A DNA stretch of 5,402 nt from an uncultured Eubacteriales bacterium. Its GTDB lineage: Bacteria > Bacillota > Clostridia > Oscillospirales > Acutalibacteraceae. Below, piece by piece: positions 1 through 4,993 of this stretch. Both the position numbers and the translations under genes were made by a program. The DNA is taken from assembly GCA_948933715.1 (NCBI GenBank), contig CAQZPH010000004.1:43694-49095 (forward strand). The letters run 5' to 3'. The notes under the pieces were generated by a model. The model made no database searches and was not told the origin of the DNA. It saw only the letters and a program-made list of their open reading frames with translations. Positions within the stretch are counted from its first letter, which is position 1. Each line of letters begins with the position of its first letter.

Positions 1-1309
1 TACTTTAATGGCAATGTGTGGACTTATGATTCCAGCAGATGAAGGCAGTGAAGTCTCAGTGTTTGAATATGTTTTATCAGATATAGGCGATGAACAAAGC
101 ATAGAGCAGTCATTGTCTACATTTTCATCGCATATGCTTAATATAATAGATATACTAAAAAATGCGGACAATAAAAGTTTAATTCTTCTAGATGAGCTTG
201 GTTCTGGAACAGACCCAGTGGAAGGGGCGGCCTTAGCAATTTCTATACTTGAGAAGTTAAAAGAAAAAGATTCTAAAATAATAGCTACTACTCATTATAC
301 AGATCTAAAAGCATATGCGCTATCTGAGCCAGGTGTTGAAAATGGATGTTGTGAATTTGATGTAGCTACTCTTAGGCCTACATACAAACTATTAATAGGA
401 ACTCCCGGTCGTTCTAATGCTTTTGCTATATCTGAGCGGCTTGGGATGCCAAGTGATGTTTTAAATAAAGCTCAAAGCTTTATTTCTGACGAAAATGTAA
501 AATTTGAAAGTATTGTAAAAGGCCTTGAAGAAAACAGAAATCAGTTAGAAAAAGATAAAGCCGAAATTGAAAAATTGAAAGATCAAATAGAAAAAGATTT
601 AGTAAAACTGGAGCAAGAAAAGATAAATATAAAAAATAGTTGCGACCTTGAAATAAAAAACGCAAGACTTAAATCCCAGGATATTGTTGCAAAGGCTCAG
701 ATTATGGCAGAAGAGCTTATTGATGAAATTAAAAAAGTTAGGAAATCAGGAATCGATAGTGATTTGGTAAGAAGCATTAGATCTCATTTAAATAAAATAG
801 AAAAAGAAGTTAACCCGGTTGAAGAAAAAGAAAATTCTAACTATGAGTTACCCAGAAAATTAAAAGCAGGAGATACTGTTTTAATATTTAATATTGATAA
901 AAAGGGAACAGTTATAGGCATCAATGAAACCGGTAATGAAGTAACAGTCCAAGCGGGAATCATTAAAACAAAAGTTCCAGTAAGTAATATAAGATTATTA
1001 GAAGAAAAAACAAAGAAAAAGATTCCTTCCAGTCACGGAAGAAATCTAAAAAATAAAATAAGGGTAGCCCCACAAGAATTAGATGTAAGAGGGAAAACTT
1101 CAATAGAAGCAATAATGGATATTGATAAGTTTATAGATGATGCTCTTTTGTCACATGTTAATCAGTTAACTATTATACATGGAAAAGGAACAGGTGTTTT
1201 AAGAACTGAAATAACAAAACACCTAAAAAAACATCCCAACATAAAAACTTTTAGACTTGGAAAGTTTGGCGAAGGGGAATCTGGAGTAACGATTGTTGAG
1301 TTAAAATAG
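1..1309 (+). CDS. mutS2: MutS2 (endonuclease MutS2 / ribosome-rescue ATPase), C-terminal part, 5' truncated by the window edge
   Basis: The frame is already open at base 2, so the ATG at base 8 is internal and the true start lies outside the window. About 435 residues are visible of a family usually near 780-790; the clamp domains and Walker A are missing. Numbering from the base-8 Met, the ABC-ATPase half shows the signature segment STFSSHM (37-43), Walker B and D-loop LILLDELGSGTD (58-69) and the switch histidine in ATTHYTDLKAYA (93-104). A charged coiled coil follows (about 165-270), then a KOW-like beta segment (285-330) and a C-terminal Smr domain with LDVRG (358-362), HGKGTGVLR (391-399) and GEGESGVTIVELK (421-433). 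The family was first linked to suppression of recombination; in Bacillus subtilis MutS2 is reported to bind collided ribosomes and split them. All visible motifs look intact. No clear terminator follows, and the next gene is convergent one base away. Confidence 0.97.
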   Translation, partial: TLMAMCGLMIPADEGSEVSVFEYVLSDIGDEQSIEQSLSTFSSHMLNIIDILKNADNKSLILLDELGSGTDPVEGAALAISILEKLKEKDSKIIATTHYTDLKAYALSEPGVENGCCEFDVATLRPTYKLLIGTPGRSNAFAISERLGMPSDVLNKAQSFISDENVKFESIVKGLEENRNQLEKDKAEIEKLKDQIEKDLVKLEQEKINIKNSCDLEIKNARLKSQDIVAKAQIMAEELIDEIKKVRKSGIDSDLVRSIRSHLNKIEKEVNPVEEKENSNYELPRKLKAGDTVLIFNIDKKGTVIGINETGNEVTVQAGIIKTKVPVSNIRLLEEKTKKKIPSSHGRNLKNKIRVAPQELDVRGKTSIEAIMDIDKFIDDALLSHVNQLTIIHGKGTGVLRTEITKHLKKHPNIKTFRLGKFGEGESGVTIVELK

Positions 1310-1310
1310 G

Positions 1311-1484
1311 CTAATTTTTGTTAGATTCTAAATTTTGTAGCGCAAAGTCAATGCACTGACCAATAAATTTGTTTCTGCTCATATTGTTGCGGTTTGCAAC
1401 ATCATCTATAAATTTTAATTTTTCAGAGTCTATTCTTATACAAATAACTTCATTTTTTTCGGGTTTTGGAATAAAATGCATCAT
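1311..1484 (-). CDS. Small ribbon-helix-helix (CopG/Arc-like) DNA-binding protein, 57 aa
   Basis: The complementary strand encodes a 57-residue protein. A Shine-Dalgarno AAAGGAGT (complement of 1491-1498) sits 6 bases before ATG at 1484-1482; a second ATG follows at once (1481-1479), so either Met may be used. The pattern is that of a ribbon-helix-helix repressor: a beta strand EVICIRID (12-19) with alternating residues that would enter the DNA major groove as a dimer, helix A from about S20 to N33, a turn, and helix B opening MSRNKFIGQC (35-44) and running to about L52. RHH proteins bind DNA as dimers, usually on short palindromic operators and often their own promoter. The TAG stop lies one base from the mutS2 stop, so the two genes are tail to tail. 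The target is unknown; the palindromes upstream at 1574-1585 are a candidate. The gene is short, but its start signal, length and fold pattern agree. Confidence 0.82.
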   Translation of the reverse strand: MMHFIPKPEKNEVICIRIDSEKLKFIDDVANRNNMSRNKFIGQCIDFALQNLESNKN

Positions 1485-1508
1485 AAAAAAACTCCTTTAA
1501 AATAAATT

Positions 1509-1537
1509 TTGACAAATTATTTATTATCTCCTATTAT
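1509..1537 (+). promoter_or_regulatory. Sigma-A promoter for the 53-aa ORF and ypmS-like gene
   Basis: The -35 box TTGACA (1509-1514) is a perfect consensus. A 17-base spacer leads to the -10 box TATTAT (1532-1537), which matches TATAAT at five of six positions. Transcription would start near 1544, leaving a leader of about 58 bases before the GTG at 1602. The -35 box also lies in the probable 5' untranslated region of the divergent RHH gene, so the two transcription units share control DNA. Confidence 0.8.
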
Positions 1538-1540
1538 AAG

Positions 1541-1567
1541 ATTATATAGAAATTGAATGCATAACAA
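1541..1567 (-). promoter_or_regulatory. Possible minus-strand promoter for the RHH gene
   Basis: Read on the complement, TTGTTA (1567-1562) is followed after 15 bases by TATAAT (1546-1541). The -10 is perfect, but the -35 is imperfect and the spacer is short. A second TATAAT on the complement (1538-1533) overlaps the plus-strand -10 but has no good -35. One of these should drive the RHH gene, whose start is about 50-60 bases away. I favour the first because its -35 is better. If so, the divergent promoters overlap and would compete for RNA polymerase. Confidence 0.4.
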
Positions 1568-1573
1568 TATTTA

Positions 1574-1585
1574 ATATCGATATCG
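1574..1585. repeat. Nested short palindromes, candidate operator in the divergent promoter region
   Basis: ATATCGATAT (1574-1583) is a perfect 10-base palindrome, and CGATATCG (1578-1585) is a perfect 8-base palindrome that overlaps it. Together they place two CGAT/ATCG elements side by side. The site lies 6 bases upstream of the putative minus-strand -35 and about 30 bases downstream of the expected plus-strand start of transcription. RHH dimers are known to bind short tandem palindromes of this size, so an operator for the adjacent RHH protein is plausible. This is inference from position and symmetry only, and AT-rich DNA yields palindromes by chance. Confidence 0.35.
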
Positions 1586-1601
1586 TAAAAATTAATAAGA
1601 G

Positions 1602-1763
1602 GTGATATATATTAAAGAATACAAAATTGTTTTAACAGAGGAAATTTCTGAGTTTTATGAAAATTTATCAATATTTCAAAAAAAACCAGTAGAAGAGGTA
1701 TTAAAAGAAAATTTAGTAAGAAATAAAGATTTAATGATTAATATATTAATTTCGGAGCGATAA
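1602..1763 (+). CDS. Small uncharacterised protein with an RHH-like pattern, 53 aa (start uncertain)
   Basis: An open frame ends at TAA 1761-1763, seven bases before the ypmS-like gene. The only standard start is GTG at 1602-1604, which gives 53 residues, but that GTG is itself part of a Shine-Dalgarno-like AGAGGTGAT (1598-1606) and has no other ribosome site upstream. The alternative is a non-standard ATT at 1611-1613, six bases after the GGTG core, which gives 50 residues. The next ATG is near the C-terminus. From GTG, the protein shows a strand YKIVLTEE (7-14), a helix ISEFYENLSIFQKK (15-28), a turn at P29 and a second helix to about R40, followed by a short tail. This strand-helix-helix order resembles ribbon-helix-helix proteins, but no family is recognised with certainty. 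A consensus promoter upstream and tight coupling to the next gene support it as real. DNA binding is inference. Confidence 0.62.
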   Translation: MIYIKEYKIVLTEEISEFYENLSIFQKKPVEEVLKENLVRNKDLMINILISER

Positions 1764-1770
1764 GAAATAT

Positions 1771-2475
1771 ATGTTACTAACTAATAATAAGAAAAATTCT
1801 TATAAAAAAGAAAACTTAAAGTTATGTATATGGATTTTAGATATTGTATTTTTAGTTTTAATAGTAATATTTTTTATGGCTTTTTTAGCTATGAAAAATC
1901 ACGGATACGCAGATAAGGAATACTCCTTAAACTCAGATCTAGTAAAAAAAGTTACATATGAAACCGTAAAAGGAAATAGTATATTTCTTACAAATGAGGA
2001 ATTTAATTCCATTTTTAATAATTTAATTACTAAAAATTTAAAAATTAAAGAAAATGTGAAAAACATTAACATAAAACCTAAGAATAATAAAGAATTTCTT
2101 GTAATAATACCTCATGATTTTAAAGGAAAACTCTTAGAGTTATGCTTAACCACAAACATAAAGTTAAATAAAGATAAAAATATGTTTGAGGTAAAAGTAT
2201 TAAGATCAAAATTAGGGGATTTGCCAATACCTAAAAGTATATTTTTTAAATATCTTAAAAAAAGCAATATTAAATATAAAGATGACGTTTTATTTATTGA
2301 TTCACGTTTACCATTGGAAATTTTAAATAAAACCCTAGAAATTAGTATAGATGAATTTTATATAGAGAATGAGCAGTTCGTTTTAAAATTTAAAATCAAC
2401 AATGCAACAATAAATCAAATTTTATCCGGGCCTGTAAGCAGTATGTTAAATAAGTTGTTAACAAACGCATCATAG
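1771..2475 (+). CDS. YpmS-like (DUF2140) membrane-anchored protein, 234 aa
   Basis: Residues 1-18 are short and basic, followed by one strongly hydrophobic segment (about 19-41). The rest is polar, which predicts a single-pass anchor with the bulk of the protein outside the membrane. After the anchor, IFLTNEEFNSIFNN (71-84) matches the region where YpmS proteins place a helix after a strand. The best family mark is LGDLPIPKSIFFKYLKK (148-164), like the LGxLPLPxSFxxxYIKK stretch of Bacillus YpmS. The function of that family is not established. In B. subtilis ypmS lies next to the lipase-like ypmR; no such gene is visible here. The nearest Shine-Dalgarno, GGAG at 1754-1757, is 13 bases from the ATG, unusually far, so translation may depend on ribosomes finishing the preceding ORF. 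The gene is very AT-rich, with many lysine and asparagine codons. The ORF is sure; the family assignment is from motif memory. Confidence 0.78.
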   Translation: MLLTNNKKNSYKKENLKLCIWILDIVFLVLIVIFFMAFLAMKNHGYADKEYSLNSDLVKKVTYETVKGNSIFLTNEEFNSIFNNLITKNLKIKENVKNINIKPKNNKEFLVIIPHDFKGKLLELCLTTNIKLNKDKNMFEVKVLRSKLGDLPIPKSIFFKYLKKSNIKYKDDVLFIDSRLPLEILNKTLEISIDEFYIENEQFVLKFKINNATINQILSGPVSSMLNKLLTNAS

Positions 2476-2506
2476 CTTGTAAAAAGTTATGATGTATTTT
2501 ATTTTT
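2468..2506 (+). terminator. Rho-independent terminator overlapping the ypmS-like stop codon
   Basis: CATCATAGCTT (2468-2478) pairs with AAGTTATGATG (2484-2494) in an 11-base-pair stem with one G-U pair, closed by a five-base loop (2479-2483). A T-rich run follows (2495-2506). The stop codon TAG (2473-2475) is inside the 5' arm. It ends the 1602-2475 transcript and insulates it from the ylxM promoter that begins 13 bases later. The stem is AT-rich, so efficiency may be moderate. Confidence 0.8.
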
Positions 2507-2518
2507 ATTAATAGAGTG

Positions 2519-2547
2519 TTGACAAACTTAAAAAGGTATTATATAAT
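2519..2547 (+). promoter_or_regulatory. Perfect-consensus sigma-A promoter of the ylxM-ffh-rpsP-khpA operon
   Basis: TTGACA (2519-2524), a spacer of exactly 17 bases and TATAAT (2542-2547) match the sigma-A consensus at all twelve positions. Transcription should begin near 2554, about 52 bases before the GTG of ylxM. It lies directly behind a terminator, so this is the natural head of the operon. High constitutive output would suit the highly expressed ffh and rpsP genes. Confidence 0.92.
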
Positions 2548-2553
2548 AAAACA

Positions 2554-2605
2554 AATGTGTAAAGCAAAAATGGTTTACAGCGTTTTAAAGCTGAGGTGAA
2601 TCTAA
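2554..2605 (+). promoter_or_regulatory. ylxM leader with a weak hairpin, a possible 9-codon mini-ORF and the ylxM ribosome site
   Basis: TGTAAA (2558-2563) and TTTACA (2574-2579) form a six-base inverted repeat around a ten-base loop, and CAGC (2578-2581) can pair with GCTG (2590-2593) just before the ribosome site. The Shine-Dalgarno GAGGTGA (2593-2599) is six bases from GTG 2606 and fixes that start. A mini-ORF runs from ATG 2570 to TGA 2597-2599, encoding nine residues, with its stop inside the Shine-Dalgarno; it has no convincing ribosome site of its own. These structures are weak and no known riboswitch is recognised. Confidence 0.4.
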
Positions 2606-2965
2606 GTGGAAAGAAATTTTGAAGTTTCAACCCTTTTAGACTTTTATGGAGAACTTTTAACAGTTAATCAGCGACAAATTTTGGATTTATATTATAATGA
2701 GGATTTATCATTATCTGAAATAGCCGATAATGAAGGTATTACTCGTCAAGGTGTTAGAGATACAATAAAAAAGGCTGAAGCTAAACTTTTTGATATGGAA
2801 AAAAAGCTAGAGCTTTTTAATAAATTTAATAATATGCGGCCAGCTTTACTCTCTATAATTGAAAATTCAAAGAAGATAGAACTTATTTCGAAAAAAGAAA
2901 ATAAGGAAATTTATAAACTTGCAAATATTATAAAAAATACTGCAATAAATATTTATGAACAGTGA
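2606..2965 (+). CDS. ylxM: YlxM, UPF0122 helix-turn-helix protein linked to the signal recognition particle
   Basis: This 119-residue protein starts at GTG, chosen because GAGGTGA lies six bases upstream. It has the sigma-70 region-4-like helix-turn-helix typical of YlxM: LTVNQRQILDLYYNEDLS (18-35), then LSEIADNEGITRQGVRD (36-52), leading into a long charged helix. The C-terminal part (about 75-119) is helical and less conserved. YlxM is almost always encoded just before ffh in Firmicutes; in streptococci it is reported to associate with the signal recognition particle and modulate its GTPase activity, so a protein or RNA partner role is more likely than classical repression. The ffh start is only 15 bases after its stop. 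Length is close to the family norm of about 105-120. Nothing looks broken. Confidence 0.95.
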   Translation: MERNFEVSTLLDFYGELLTVNQRQILDLYYNEDLSLSEIADNEGITRQGVRDTIKKAEAKLFDMEKKLELFNKFNNMRPALLSIIENSKKIELISKKENKEIYKLANIIKNTAINIYEQ

Positions 2966-2980
2966 AAAAGGAGTGTTAAT

Positions 2981-4330
2981 GTGGCTTTTGAGGGATTATC
3001 TGAGAAGTTAACTTCAGCGTTTAAAAGACTTCGTAGTAAAGGAAAGCTTTCTGAAAAAGATGTAAAAGATGCTATGCGAGAAGTAAGACTTGCGCTTTTA
3101 GAAGCTGATGTGAATTATAAAGTTGCTAAAGAATTTACTGATATAATCTCTCAAAGAGCAATTGGCGAAGAAGTTATGCAGAGTTTAACCCCTGCTCAGA
3201 TGGTTATTAAAATTGTAAACGAAGAATTAATCAATCTAATGGGGACTACACAAAGCAGATTAAATACTGCAGCTAATCCACCAACTGTAATAATGATGTG
3301 CGGACTTCAAGGTTCCGGAAAAACAACTCATTCGGCGAAACTAGCACTTTCTCAAAAGAAAAAAGGACATAGGCCTTTATTGGTTGCTTGTGACGTTTAT
3401 AGACCAGCGGCTATAAAACAATTGCAGATTGTAGCTTCTCAGGCAGGGGTACCTGTTTTTGAGATGGGAAATGAGAATCCTGTAAAAATTGCAAAAGAGG
3501 CTGTTAAACATGCAAAAGACCATGGAAATGATATTGTAATTTTAGATACGGCAGGTAGGTTACATATTGACCAGGAATTAATGGATGAATTAAAGAATAT
3601 TAAATCAACTGTTAATCCAGATGAGATTTTATTTGTAGTAGATTCTATGACAGGTCAAGATGCTGTGAACGTTGCCAAATCCTTTAATGACTTATTGACA
3701 ATAACTGGTGTTATTTTGACTAAGCTTGATGGTGATACTCGTGGAGGAGCAGCGTTATCTGTTAAAAAAGTTACCAATAAGCCTATTAAGTTTGTAGGTA
3801 CCGGAGAAAAACTTACAGACCTTGAAGAATTTTATCCGGACAGAATGGCATCCCGTATTTTGGGTATGGGCGATATGTTATCGTTAATAGAAGAGGCTGA
3901 AAGCAAGCTGGATCACCAAAAAGCCGAGCAAATGGCCACTAGGCTTATGAAGAATAAGTTTGATCTTAATGACCTTTTAGAACAAATGAATCAGATAAAA
4001 AATATGGGTTCTTTAAAATCAATTGTTTCTAAAATTCCTGGAGCTGCGCAAAAAATTAATGCAGATGATCTTGACGACAGGCAAGTAGATAGGTTGTGTG
4101 CTATAATTTTATCTATGACGAAAAAAGAGAGAGAAAAACCCGATACTATAAATGCATCAAGGAAAAAAAGAATTGCATCAGGGTGTGGAATGAAAGTAGA
4201 GGATGTTAATTCGTTACTAAGACGCTTTGAACAGATGCAAAAAATTATGAAACAGTTTTCCGGCAAAAAAGGAAAAAGTTTTCTTCCGAAAATGGGTGGC
4301 CTTGCAGGTCTTGGTAAATTTAAATTTTAG
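2981..4330 (+). CDS. ffh: Ffh, signal recognition particle GTPase (SRP54 homologue)
   Basis: Ffh with the small cytoplasmic SRP RNA binds signal sequences emerging from ribosomes and docks with FtsY at the membrane, where both hydrolyse GTP. The 449-residue protein has the full N-G-M layout: an N domain (about 1-88) with the helical bundle including REVRLALLEADVNYKV (33-48); a G domain with P-loop GLQGSGKTT (108-116), DVYRPAA (138-144), DTAGR (189-193), TKLDGDTRGG (247-256) and GTGEK (273-277); and a methionine-rich M domain (about 300-435). The RNA-binding segment SRKKRIASGCGM (393-404) has Cys at 402 where GSG is the commoner form. The start is GTG, with AAAGGAG (2967-2973) seven bases upstream; an ATG at 2979 is out of frame. 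The tail (430-449) is Gly/Lys-rich. Neither the SRP RNA nor ftsY is in this window. Confidence 0.99.
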   Translation: MAFEGLSEKLTSAFKRLRSKGKLSEKDVKDAMREVRLALLEADVNYKVAKEFTDIISQRAIGEEVMQSLTPAQMVIKIVNEELINLMGTTQSRLNTAANPPTVIMMCGLQGSGKTTHSAKLALSQKKKGHRPLLVACDVYRPAAIKQLQIVASQAGVPVFEMGNENPVKIAKEAVKHAKDHGNDIVILDTAGRLHIDQELMDELKNIKSTVNPDEILFVVDSMTGQDAVNVAKSFNDLLTITGVILTKLDGDTRGGAALSVKKVTNKPIKFVGTGEKLTDLEEFYPDRMASRILGMGDMLSLIEEAESKLDHQKAEQMATRLMKNKFDLNDLLEQMNQIKNMGSLKSIVSKIPGAAQKINADDLDDRQVDRLCAIILSMTKKEREKPDTINASRKKRIASGCGMKVEDVNSLLRRFEQMQKIMKQFSGKKGKSFLPKMGGLAGLGKFKF

Positions 4331-4400
4331 TGTTCATCCTAAAGGGCTATTGTACCTTATGGTGAAATATATTAAGTATCAATTTTGGAGGTGATTTAAA

Positions 4401-4643
4401 GTGGCAGTTAAAATTAGATTACGTCGTATGGGCGCAAAAAAAACGCCTTTTTATCGTATAGTTGTAGCAGATTCAAGATTCCCAAGAGACGGTCGTTTTA
4501 TAGAGGAAATAGGTTATTATAATCCTCTTAGTGAACCAGTTGATTTTAAGGTAGATTCTGAGAAAGTAAGCAAATGGATATCAAATGGTGCTCAACCAAC
4601 TGATACTGTTAAAGCTCTATTTAAAAAACACGAGATTCTTTAA
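4401..4643 (+). CDS. rpsP: Small-subunit ribosomal protein bS16
   Basis: bS16 is a small RNA-binding protein that helps the 5' domain of 16S rRNA fold during 30S assembly. The 80 residues match the family at standard length: the opening MAVKIRLRRMGAKKTPFYRI is diagnostic, followed by VVADSRFPRDGRFIEEIGYYNP (21-42) and the short C-terminal helix with GAQPTDTVKALFKK (63-76). The start is GTG, set by an extended Shine-Dalgarno GGAGGTGAT (4387-4395) five bases upstream, the strongest ribosome site in the window. The 70-base gap after ffh holds no convincing terminator or promoter, so it is read as one operon with ffh. The next gene, khpA, follows after 18 bases, an arrangement common in Firmicutes. 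Confidence 0.99.
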   Translation: MAVKIRLRRMGAKKTPFYRIVVADSRFPRDGRFIEEIGYYNPLSEPVDFKVDSEKVSKWISNGAQPTDTVKALFKKHEIL

Positions 4644-4661
4644 TAAACGGAGGAATAGTCT

Positions 4662-4895
4662 TTGAAAACGTTATTATTAACTATGGCAAAAGGATTAGTA
4701 GAGAATCCAGATGACGTTACAGTTGACGTAGATGATGTCAATGAGAAGGGGATAACGGTATACCATCTTCATGTTGCGAAAAGTGATATGGGAAGAGTAA
4801 TCGGTAAACAAGGGCGTATAGCTAAAGCAATACGTGCAGTTATGCGTTCAGTTGCTATTAGAAACAATTGTAAAGTAGTTGTGGAGATAGACTAG
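4662..4895 (+). CDS. khpA: KhpA, KH-domain RNA-binding protein (YlqC family)
   Basis: KhpA is a single-KH-domain RNA-binding protein that partners with KhpB (Jag/EloR) and affects cell division and small-RNA levels in Firmicutes. The 77 residues fit the family length of 75-82. The KH core is HLHVAKSDMGRVIGKQGR (35-52), with the GxxG loop GKQG at 48-51, followed by a helix to about residue 66 and the last strand CKVVVEID (70-77). I chose TTG 4662 over the in-frame ATG at 4683 because GGAGG (4649-4653) lies eight bases upstream and homologues begin a few residues before the AKxLVxNPDDV segment; the ATG would trim seven residues. It follows rpsP closely. A hairpin terminator begins 31 bases after its stop. 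Confidence 0.96.
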   Translation: MKTLLLTMAKGLVENPDDVTVDVDDVNEKGITVYHLHVAKSDMGRVIGKQGRIAKAIRAVMRSVAIRNNCKVVVEID

Positions 4896-4925
4896 TCTTA
4901 TTGTGTATCGAATCTGTTTATTAAT

Positions 4926-4962
4926 AAAAGGGCGTATGTTTATACGTCCTTTTCCTTTAATG
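4926..4962 (+). terminator. Rho-independent terminator or attenuator between khpA and rimM
   Basis: AAAAGGGCGTAT (4926-4937) pairs with ATACGTCCTTTT (4942-4953) in a 12-base-pair stem with one G-U pair, closed by a four-base loop GTTT. The tail continues TTTTCCTTTAA, a T run broken by CC. The A run in the 5' arm makes it look partly bidirectional. It lies in the middle of a gene order that is normally one operon, and only about 40 bases separate it from rimM, with no clear promoter in that space; partial readthrough is therefore likely. Confidence 0.8.
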
Positions 4963-4993
4963 AATCTTGTAAATTTTTTTCTTGGAGGATTAT

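Noticed and set aside
480..665. 61-codon minus-strand open frame inside mutS2
   Set aside because: It is antisense to the Lys/Glu-rich coiled coil of mutS2; its Phe/Leu-rich translation is the expected reverse of AAA/GAA codons, and no family is recognised.
1385..1401. Hairpin TGTTGC-ggttt-GCAACA as a possible mutS2 terminator
   Set aside because: The six-base-pair stem lacks an immediate T run and lies inside the coding sequence of the minus-strand RHH gene; it may be chance.
1311..1763. A toxin-antitoxin pair built from the two small proteins
   Set aside because: Both look like RHH-type folds, neither resembles a toxin, and they are divergent instead of co-transcribed, so the sequence does not support such a system.
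4183..4191. Cys402 in Ffh in place of the usual Ser of the GSG motif in the M domain
   Set aside because: The substitution is conservative, the surrounding RNA-binding segment is intact, and I believe Cys occurs in other Ffh proteins, so it is noted in the gene entry only.
3991..4266. 91-codon minus-strand open frame inside ffh
   Set aside because: It is antisense to the conserved M domain of Ffh, with a translation of low meaning and no supporting context.
4350..4378. Possible promoter before rpsP (TTGTAC, 17 bases, TAAGTA)
   Set aside because: The -10 is too far from consensus. The hexamer TATATT at 4368 has no -35 at a proper distance.
4901..4929. Possible rimM promoter starting TTGTGT upstream of the hairpin
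   Set aside because: No acceptable -10 box lies 16-18 bases downstream, and transcripts would still have to pass the hairpin.
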